A stretch of 28,211 nt of DNA from contig CAJXRJ010000007.1 in assembly GCA_913058555.1 (NCBI GenBank), positions 1 through 28,211 of the forward strand, in the 5' to 3' direction. Positions 23,149-28,211 of the stretch are shown one piece after another (position 1 is the first letter of the stretch; the number at the start of each line of letters is the position of its first letter). The position numbers were made by a program, and so were the translations under genes. Below the pieces are notes generated by a model. The model made no database searches and was not told where the DNA came from. It saw only the letters and a program-made list of their open reading frames with translations. Source of the stretch: an uncultured bacterium (GTDB lineage Bacteria; Planctomycetota; UBA1135; GCA-002686595).

Positions 23149-24225
23149 TCAGCCCCCGATCAAGGCGAGGGGATCGATCGTCTCGTAGGTGCTCCCCAAG
23201 GACGCCGCGCAGGCGCTCGAGCAGTAGCTGTCCCAGCCCTCGAGGCAGTCCGCCTCGACCACTTGGTGAAGCATCCTCGGGCCGTTGATCCCGATCACTT
23301 CCGAGCGCTGGTAGCAGATCGAGCCGGGGACCCAGCCGCCCCCTTGGGTCGGTGGGGCGCCCACAGGAATGGGCTGACGGATGCTTCCGCCGCCTTGGGA
23401 CGACTGGCGCCAGGAGTTGGCCTGGATCGGTCGCTGAATCACCAGCACGCCGGAATCCGACACGATATCGACCTTGGCGGCAGCCCCGAAGATCATCGTG
23501 CTCGAGTTCCCAGCAGCCAGGAAGAAGGTGACCTGACCATTCGCATGAACGAAGGCCGGGTTGATAGGGATGTCGATCGTGGTGATCTCGGAGCCATTGG
23601 TTCCCGGCTTCGACCGGATGTCCGAAAGGCCCAGGAATCGGTCGATAGGCACCGAGAGCACGGTCCCTTGGGCAAGGGCGCCGATGCGAATGAGCGTGTC
23701 CGTGGACGGCCCGTTGGGCTCGTGGAGCGAGATGACGAGGCGCAACTTGCCGTCCTCACCCCGCGCCGCAATGGAAGCCGAGACCCCGTCCGTCATGGGG
23801 ACTGAGCTCGGCTCAAGCGGATCCGATTGGCGGGCGTACTCCTCGGAATCGGAAAAGCCATCGAAGTCGGTGTCGACATCCGAGGGACTCGAACCGAGCA
23901 CGATTTCCTGGGCGTCGGTCATGCCGTCGCCGTCGAAGTCATCCCCGTCGATCACAGCGGCAGCGAGCGTCGTGATCGGCTCGCCGGCTTCGTCGAGGGG
24001 TCCAGCGAACAGCCGCTCGAAGAGGGGGGCCGACAATCGCGAGTCGACTTCAGGACCACCAGGAGCCGTGGCCACCATTCCTGCCACGGCCGCCGTGCCC
24101 ACAACAATCGCCGCAAGTCGGGCACCCACGGTCAAGGTCACCACGGGGACGACCCGCGTGCGGGTGCGTTCCTGAGGCCCTGGGGGCGTTTTCGAACCGA
24201 GCTGATTGTGAAGGGGGATACTCAC
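23149..24225 (-). CDS. Membrane-anchored protein with TSP3-like calcium repeats
   Basis: About 358 residues from the GTG at 24225. A transmembrane or signal segment lies at about 26-50 (PVVTLTVGARLAAIVVGTAAVA). Residues 93-138 carry two EF-hand-like acidic loops, DGDDFDGDGMTDAQE and DVDTDFDGFSDSEEY, with the pattern of thrombospondin type 3 repeats that bind calcium and link exported domains. A beta-rich domain follows (about 145-270), then a Gln/Gly/Pro-rich linker and a Cys-containing tail (CYQRSE, ADCLEGWDSYCSSACAAS), where four or five cysteines could form disulfides. The start is uncertain: the frame is open to 24585, but upstream residues look non-coding. No enzymatic function is evident. 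Confidence 0.72.
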   Translation of the reverse strand: MSIPLHNQLGSKTPPGPQERTRTRVVPVVTLTVGARLAAIVVGTAAVAGMVATAPGGPEVDSRLSAPLFERLFAGPLDEAGEPITTLAAAVIDGDDFDGDGMTDAQEIVLGSSPSDVDTDFDGFSDSEEYARQSDPLEPSSVPMTDGVSASIAARGEDGKLRLVISLHEPNGPSTDTLIRIGALAQGTVLSVPIDRFLGLSDIRSKPGTNGSEITTIDIPINPAFVHANGQVTFFLAAGNSSTMIFGAAAKVDIVSDSGVLVIQRPIQANSWRQSSQGGGSIRQPIPVGAPPTQGGGWVPGSICYQRSEVIGINGPRMLHQVVEADCLEGWDSYCSSACAASLGSTYETIDPLALIGG

Positions 24226-24597
24226 CGGAGGGCAATAGCGTAGTCCACACGACGAAGTTACGAGCAAGATTCCGAATTCGCCCGGCTGTGGATTTCCTGG
24301 ATGTGACGAATCGGCCCACTTCGCCCCCTGGACCGCCTCAGTCCAGGCCAATGGCCGCCCTGGGAGGGACCATTTTGGGTCCGTAGACCTCCCGAGGCCG
24401 GTGGGAAACCATCGCCTGCCACGGCGCCGAGCCGGCCCTCCGGGACGATTCTCGGGGCCCCGCCGAGCGCTATCACCGTTTTTGATCGGCGCTCCGCGGC
24501 CCTTCTCCCTATATTCCCCGCCCCCGCTGGAACGCGTCCAGGCCTCGCCCATGCGAATCCAAGACCGATCCTGGGGATGAGACACCGTCTCCCATCA
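24226..24597. other. Intergenic stretch before the tRNA, no clear feature
   Basis: A 372-base gap between the start of the TSP3-like gene and tRNA-Arg. It is GC-rich and could be read in frame with the downstream leftward gene up to 24585, but the translation is rich in Arg, Gly and Pro and looks non-coding. It must hold the tRNA promoter and the promoter of the leftward gene; I could not find a convincing -35/-10 pair (a lone TATATT at 24510-24515 has no matching -35 at normal spacing). Confidence 0.5.
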
Positions 24598-24674
24598 GCG
24601 CCCGTAGCTCAGCTGGATAGAGCGTTCGCCTCCGGAGCGAAAGGTCGCAGGTTCGAATCCTGCCGGGCGTACCA
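24598..24674 (+). tRNA. tRNA-Arg (anticodon CCG)
   Basis: A complete 77-base cloverleaf: acceptor stem GCGCCCG/CGGGCGT (G-U at the first pair), D arm GCTC...GAGC, anticodon stem TTCGC/GCGAA around loop CTCCGGA giving anticodon CCG, and T arm GCAGG-TTCGAAT-CCTGC. The discriminator base is A and the CCA end is encoded. It reads CGG arginine codons, used often in this GC-rich genome. No integrase or attachment duplication is next to it. Confidence 0.97.
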
Positions 24675-24683
24675 CTTTCCCAC

Positions 24684-24742
24684 GCTGGCCCCTCTCCTGC
24701 GCTGGCCCCTCTCCTGCGCTGGCCCCTCTCCTGCGCTGGCCC
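24684..24742. repeat. 17-bp tandem repeat, 3.5 copies
   Basis: GCTGGCCCCTCTCCTGC is repeated exactly three times (24684-24700, 24701-24717, 24718-24734), followed by a partial copy GCTGGCCC. It begins ten bases after the tRNA-Arg. Copies are identical, so it probably arose by recent slippage. No hairpin is strong enough to call a terminator. Confidence 0.9.
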
Positions 24743-24807
24743 GGGGGGCCGCCGGTCGATCGAGTTTCCACGGCCCGATGGGTCTTGGGCCGGGCTCAGG
24801 GCAGCGG

Positions 24808-26037
24808 CTAGCGGACCAGACCGGGGCGAACGCTCCCGTCCCCGGCGAGCCACACGGCGACGGCATCCGCGCAAAGGCGCTGGCCAGCGGCGTTCCAATG
24901 GATGTCGGTGCCCCCGACGAAGAGGGAGTCCGTATCGCCGGCGGACGCCAACGTCTCCGTCAGATCGAAGGCACTCGGCTGCCCCGCTGACGCAACGGCG
25001 GTGGCCATCGTCGTGCCGAGGCGGCTTGGGTCGTAGCCTGGGTGGCGCTTCGGGTCGACGCGGATATCGAACGCTTCGCAGACGTCCACGGCGGAGGGCA
25101 CGATGACGAATCGGAGCGGGGTGCCGTCGAGGTCCTCCGCGCAGAAGCGGGAGGCGCGCTGGGCGATCTCATTCATCAAGCGCGATTTGATCGCGATGCT
25201 CGCGTCCACGCCGAGGGCCACATCGGCGTCGTAGATGTCTTCGAACAGCGAGACCACCTCGCGGTCCTTCCGGATGACGTGGTCCTCGAACTGCTCGTGC
25301 AGCGCTGCGAGATAGAGCTCGATGGCCGAGGGGGGCGCTTGGTCCGGAGCGGCCTTCGGGCCACGGTAGAAGTCCCAGAGCCTCGCAATCGCTAGGCGCT
25401 CTGACTCGGCGTGGCCCGACCGGAACCACCCTCGCATTCGGTCCCCCAAGAACGGCTGGCATGCTTCGAGGGCGCCGTCTGTACCAAGGCGGAAGAGCTT
25501 GTTCCGCATCAGGTCGCCCAAGTCATTGTGGGCGCACAACACGATGACGACGAGGTCGGGCGCTACGGTGCGCCCGTCGCGCTCGAGGAGCAGCAGTGCT
25601 TGATCCGGGCCGTAACCGGAACGGCCCGCGTTCACCGTTTCGATGGCCCCTGGGGAGAGCTGGCACTCCCGTTCGAGGGCGCGCCCGAGCTGACGAACGA
25701 ACGTCGACTGATCCGGCACGTTCTCGGCCATCACAAGCGAGTCCCCCATCACGAGCACGCGCGGGCGGGTCTTCGGCTGGTCCAGGGAGGCGCCCCGGTA
25801 GCCCTCGGCGCCGGTAGAGACAAACACGCGGGCGGCATCGCCGGGCCCTACGTTCTCAGCGGGCATGGGTTGAATGCGCGCCGCGTTCGGTCGCGCATCG
25901 TGGAGCAGCACGTCGTCGGCTCGATACACGACGCCGCCGATTGGAAACCACCGATCCGCGGATAGCTCCAGTGCGACCATCCCCACGCCAAGGGCTGCGA
26001 GCACCAGCCCCAGCCGCTTCACCGCCTGCCCTCTCAT
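24808..26037 (-). CDS. SGNH/GDSL hydrolase-like membrane-anchored protein
   Basis: A 409-residue protein with an N-terminal membrane anchor (about 8-26, LGLVLAALGVGMVALEL) and an exported SGNH domain. Blocks are VLVMGDSLVMAENV (Ser100), NAGRSGYG (136-143), VIVLCAHND (Asn171) and TDIHWNAAGQRL (Asp378, His380), the last resembling the DxHW of AlgX/AlgJ-type acetyl-handling proteins. All four catalytic positions are present, unlike the other SGNH-like protein at 16810. It could be an esterase or acetyltransferase acting on a cell-surface glycan. Its ATG overlaps the stop of the aldo/keto reductase gene by four bases (ATGA), so they are co-translated, though the pairing has no obvious biochemical logic. 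Confidence 0.86.
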   Translation of the reverse strand: MRGQAVKRLGLVLAALGVGMVALELSADRWFPIGGVVYRADDVLLHDARPNAARIQPMPAENVGPGDAARVFVSTGAEGYRGASLDQPKTRPRVLVMGDSLVMAENVPDQSTFVRQLGRALERECQLSPGAIETVNAGRSGYGPDQALLLLERDGRTVAPDLVVIVLCAHNDLGDLMRNKLFRLGTDGALEACQPFLGDRMRGWFRSGHAESERLAIARLWDFYRGPKAAPDQAPPSAIELYLAALHEQFEDHVIRKDREVVSLFEDIYDADVALGVDASIAIKSRLMNEIAQRASRFCAEDLDGTPLRFVIVPSAVDVCEAFDIRVDPKRHPGYDPSRLGTTMATAVASAGQPSAFDLTETLASAGDTDSLFVGGTDIHWNAAGQRLCADAVAVWLAGDGSVRPGLVR

Positions 26038-26972
26038 GGCGCCGGGAAGAGTTGATCGAGCCGCGCGAGCACATCGGCCGTTAGCTCGACATCCGCGGCC
26101 GCCACGTTCTCAAGGAGCTGCTCCTTGCGGGTGGCGCCCGTGATCACGCTTGAGATCCCGTCCTGCGCCAGCACCCACGCGAGGGCCAGCTGCGCGGGCG
26201 TGAGGGAGAGCGAGCGGCTGAGCTCCGTGAAGGCCCGCAGTCGCTCGCGCATCGGATCATTCAACAGCTCATCCAACCAGCTGGACGTGGCCCCGCGGCT
26301 GCCATCGGGCACCGCGTCGTTGTACTTGCCCGTGAGCAAGCCTCCGCAAAGGGGGCTCCAAACCACTACGCCAATGCCAAGCCTGCGCGCCACCGGCAGC
26401 GACCCCGACTCGATGCCACGCTTGACCAGGCTGTATTCGGGTTGCTCCACCATCGGGGCGTACACCCCCCTTCGATCACAAAGGTCGTGGGCATCCTCGA
26501 GCAGCTCCCCCGGCCAGACGCTCGTCCCCCAGTAATGCACCTTGCCTTGGTGCACGAGATCGTCCATGGCCCGGACGGTTTCCTCGAGGGGCGTTTCGGG
26601 ATCCGCTCGATGGCAGAAGTAGAGATCGAGGTAGTCGGTGCCAATGCGCTTCAAGGAGGCCTCGACGCTCTCCATGATGTGCTTGCGCGAAAGCCCGCGG
26701 TCATTCGGACCTTCGCCCATGCGACCGAAGACCTTGCTTGAGATCACGAGGTCCGAGCGCCGAATGCCCGCGATCGCCTGGCCCACGGCACGTTCGGACT
26801 CCCCTTTGGCGTAGACGTCCGCGAGGTCGATGAAGTTCACCCCTTCGTCGATGGCGGCCCGCACGATGGACTTGGTTCCACCGGCGTCCACGGTGCCGCC
26901 GAAGGTGAGCCATCCTCCGAGGGAGACGCTGCTGAGGCGGAGGCCGGTGCGGCCCATTTGGCGGTAGTTCAT
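26034..26972 (-). CDS. Aldo/keto reductase
   Basis: A 312-residue cytoplasmic NADPH-dependent oxidoreductase of the AKR superfamily, close to the Kv-beta/YghZ-like group. The catalytic tetrad is Asp49 and Tyr54 (NFIDLADVYAKGESE), Lys80 (LVISSKVFG) and His121 (LYFCHRADPETPLEET). Later WGTSVWPGE, VEQPEYSLVKRGIE, VVVWSPLCGGLLTGKY and the NADP-site ISSVITGATRKEQLLENV are typical. I start at MNYRQMGRTGLRLS, the usual family opening; a longer open frame upstream lacks this style. It reads away from the MntR-like gene, so the 130 bases between them hold divergent promoters. Substrate is unknown. Confidence 0.94.
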   Translation of the reverse strand: MNYRQMGRTGLRLSSVSLGGWLTFGGTVDAGGTKSIVRAAIDEGVNFIDLADVYAKGESERAVGQAIAGIRRSDLVISSKVFGRMGEGPNDRGLSRKHIMESVEASLKRIGTDYLDLYFCHRADPETPLEETVRAMDDLVHQGKVHYWGTSVWPGELLEDAHDLCDRRGVYAPMVEQPEYSLVKRGIESGSLPVARRLGIGVVVWSPLCGGLLTGKYNDAVPDGSRGATSSWLDELLNDPMRERLRAFTELSRSLSLTPAQLALAWVLAQDGISSVITGATRKEQLLENVAAADVELTADVLARLDQLFPAP

Positions 26973-27102
26973 CGGAATCGGTGTTCGATCAGGGGAATGG
27001 AGCTCGAACGATACCGGGAGGCCCACGGCGGCGGGGTCCGGTTCTTGGCAGCGGGACCATCTTCCCCTTGCTTCCGCTGGTACGCTTCCGGGCCAGCCTG
27101 CC

Positions 27103-27852
27103 ATGCGTTCGAATAGCCCTGAGGACGACGAAAGCGCCGCCCCAGCGCAGAACGTCAGCGATCGCCACGCGGCCGTTCGCGCAGCCAACCGCAATGAAAC
27201 GGCCGAGGACTACGTCGAGGCCATCGACGACCTCTCCAGGGATCGCGGCGAGGCCCGCGTCAAAGATCTCGCCGCGATGTTCGGCGTGAGCCACGTAACG
27301 GTCAGTCGCACGGTGGATCGACTGAAACGGGATGGGCTCGTCACCACCGAACCCTACCGATCCATCGAGCTGACCCCCGAAGGCCGCGCGATCGCCAAAG
27401 CGTCCCGCGAACGCCACGGCGCCGTGCTGGCGTTCCTCTCCACGCTCGGGGTCCCCCCGGAGACTGCCGAGGAAGACGCAGAGGGCATTGAGCACCACGT
27501 GAGCCCCGTCACCCTGGACGCTTTTGGGCGCTTCGTCGAAGAGAACGGGGGTCCGCCGGAAGGCGCTACGACAGTCCCCCAGGACCCCGACCCTGAGCGC
27601 TTTGCGCGGGTGCGGGCAGCCCACGCGGCCGAGCTCACAGAGGACTACGTGGAGGCCATCGGCGACCTCATCGCGGAGAACGGCAAGGCCCGGGTCGTGG
27701 ACCTCGCCCGCCGCTTCGGGGTCAGCCACGTCACCGTGAGCCGCACCATCGGCAGGCTGCAAAGGGACGGGTACGTCGTGACCGCGCCCTACCGACCAGT
27801 GGAGCTAACGGACCGGGGCAGAACGCTCGCGGCGACCTCACGGGCCGCATGA
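27103..27852 (+). CDS. mntR: Tandem double MntR/DtxR-type metal regulator, frameshifted
   Basis: A 249-residue product made of two MntR-like modules. Copy 1 (about 28-148) has the winged helix (ARVKDLAAMFGVSHVTVSRT) and all expected metal ligands by comparison with B. subtilis MntR: Asp36, Glu39, His105, Glu127, Glu130 and His131. Copy 2 (about 170-249) has the same helix-turn-helix (ARVVDLARRFGVSHVTVSRT) and Asp181/Glu184, but the frame stops at TGA 27850, just where RHEIV should begin. The lost C-terminal half continues in another frame to 27976. MntR binds Mn(II) and represses uptake or activates export genes; it acts as a dimer, so a fusion might form the dimer within one chain. Frameshift or sequencing error cannot be told apart here. 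Confidence 0.88.
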   Translation: MRSNSPEDDESAAPAQNVSDRHAAVRAANRNETAEDYVEAIDDLSRDRGEARVKDLAAMFGVSHVTVSRTVDRLKRDGLVTTEPYRSIELTPEGRAIAKASRERHGAVLAFLSTLGVPPETAEEDAEGIEHHVSPVTLDAFGRFVEENGGPPEGATTVPQDPDPERFARVRAAHAAELTEDYVEAIGDLIAENGKARVVDLARRFGVSHVTVSRTIGRLQRDGYVVTAPYRPVELTDRGRTLAATSRAA

Positions 27853-27976
27853 GATCGTGCTGGGCTTCCTGCTGGCCATCGGCGTCCCGGCCGGCGCGGC
27901 AGAGATTGACGCGGAAGGGGTCGAGCACCACGTGAGCGAGGCGACGCTCGCCCTCTTCAAGGCGCATATCAAGTAG
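27848..27976 (+). pseudogene. Out-of-frame C-terminal half of second MntR module
   Basis: Read from CAT at 27848 to TAG at 27976, this gives HEIVLGFLLAIGVPAGAAEI, then DAEGVEHHVSEATLALF and a short end. It is the exact continuation expected after TSRA in copy 2, including the His, Glu, Glu and His metal ligands. In copy 1 the matching place reads SRERHG; here two bases of one codon (an Arg, CGN) seem missing between GGGCC and GCATGAG. Restoring them would make one protein of about 291 residues. Confidence 0.82.
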
Positions 27977-28164
27977 CCCGGGAGGGCCGGTTCGGGGTCC
28001 CGGGGTGGGGCAAGGGGCCCCAGGGACACCCCTCAGGGGTCCATGAAGGCCCTTTTAGCGCGAATTCGTAGCATTGGCTACATCGTAGCCGAGGACACGA
28101 ACTAAACTTCGCTGCTGCGGGATTCGTCCCGCCGTACCCCATGCAACCTCTCCCACTCCCAAGC
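27977..28164. other. Short non-coding end of contig
   Basis: About 190 bases with no convincing gene. It contains a GGGGTCC/GGGGCCC-rich part and a small direct repeat, TCGTAGC (near 28068 and 28084). Sequence then runs into the adapter, so anything further is missing. Confidence 0.6.
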
Positions 28165-28211
28165 CTGTCTCTTATACACATCTGACGCTGCCGACGATAT
28201 GCAGTGTGTAG
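28165..28211 (-). other. Illumina Nextera adapter (artefact)
   Basis: The exact reverse complement of bases 1-47: Tn5 mosaic end CTGTCTCTTATACACATCT, the Read 1 adapter and the same index and P5 end. It marks the physical end of the library molecule or an untrimmed assembly end, not a biological inverted repeat. Confidence 0.97.

Noticed and set aside
24510..24515. TATATT as the -10 box of the tRNA promoter
   Set aside because: The nearest TTGATC is 22 bases away, too far for a normal -35 spacing.
24226..24585. N-terminal extension of the TSP3-like protein
   Set aside because: Residues are Arg/Gly/Pro-rich and lack protein character; the membrane segment lies after the GTG at 24225.
24684..24742. 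CRISPR-like array
   Set aside because: Units are back to back with no spacers, and there are no cas genes.
24598..24742. tRNA used as an integration site
   Set aside because: No integrase nor a second copy of the tRNA 3' end is present.
1..28211. Terminal inverted repeats as ends of a mobile element or linear plasmid
   Set aside because: They match the Nextera adapter base for base and include index sequence.

Overview
The window is one complete assembled contig of high-GC bacterial DNA. Its first and last 47 bases are the same Illumina Nextera adapter in opposite orientation, so both ends are library artefacts and the biological sequence is about 48-28164. The organism is most likely a member of Planctomycetota, possibly near the marine or sludge lineages that include strains such as Poly30. 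The clues are: an ECF sigma factor overlapping a Hanks-type kinase with TPR repeats; a large secreted protein ending in the planctomycete-style tail (paired Cys, an NPGG..GNLCLG stretch and GETWxFQAWYRD near the end); many membrane and secreted proteins with no recognisable family; frequent GTG/TTG starts and weak Shine-Dalgarno sites. This assignment is inference from protein style, not from a phylogenetic marker.

Layout. 56-5831 (+) is a tightly packed set: a class I glutamine amidotransferase of the peptidase C26 family, a two-TM protein of unknown function, 3-dehydroquinate synthase (aroB), and two multi-pass membrane proteins that look like distant paralogues. 5852-6655 (-) is a methanethiol S-methyltransferase-like (MddA/NnrU-type) membrane enzyme. 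6777-9979 (-) is the ECF sigma factor plus Ser/Thr kinase-TPR pair. 10219-12552 (-) is the large secreted protein, followed by a 22-bp perfect hairpin. 12768-13818 (-) holds clpS and a diiron acyl-ACP-desaturase/ferritin-like protein. 14008-15000 (+) is a MoxR-type AAA+ ATPase whose stop codon lies in the left arm of a 164-bp inverted-repeat element. 15165-16709 (-) is an exported TPR protein. 16810-19295 (-) is an MBOAT O-acyltransferase with an overlapping SGNH-like partner, the usual pairing for acylating an exported polysaccharide. 19503-19952 (-) is a small helical unknown, with a good intrinsic terminator. 20141-22853 (-) is an envelope-stress style cassette: ECF sigma factor, one-TM putative anti-sigma factor, and a lipoprotein resembling RseB/MucB. 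23149-24225 (-) is a membrane-anchored protein with calcium-binding TSP3-like repeats. A tRNA-Arg(CCG) follows at 24598, then a second SGNH hydrolase overlapping an aldo/keto reductase (24808-26972, -). Last, at 27103 (+), is a DtxR/MntR-type regulator containing two complete-looking MntR modules in tandem, the second broken by a frameshift.

How the parts fit: much of the window concerns the cell envelope and its control (two ECF sigma loci, a kinase, an RseB-like sensor, an MBOAT/SGNH acylation pair, exported proteins). I see no CRISPR array, phage, plasmid or intact transposase. The most unusual items are the fused, frameshifted double MntR, the lipoprotein RseB-like module paired with an unusual repeat-bearing anti-sigma factor, and the inverted-repeat element that supplies the stop codon of the moxR-like gene.
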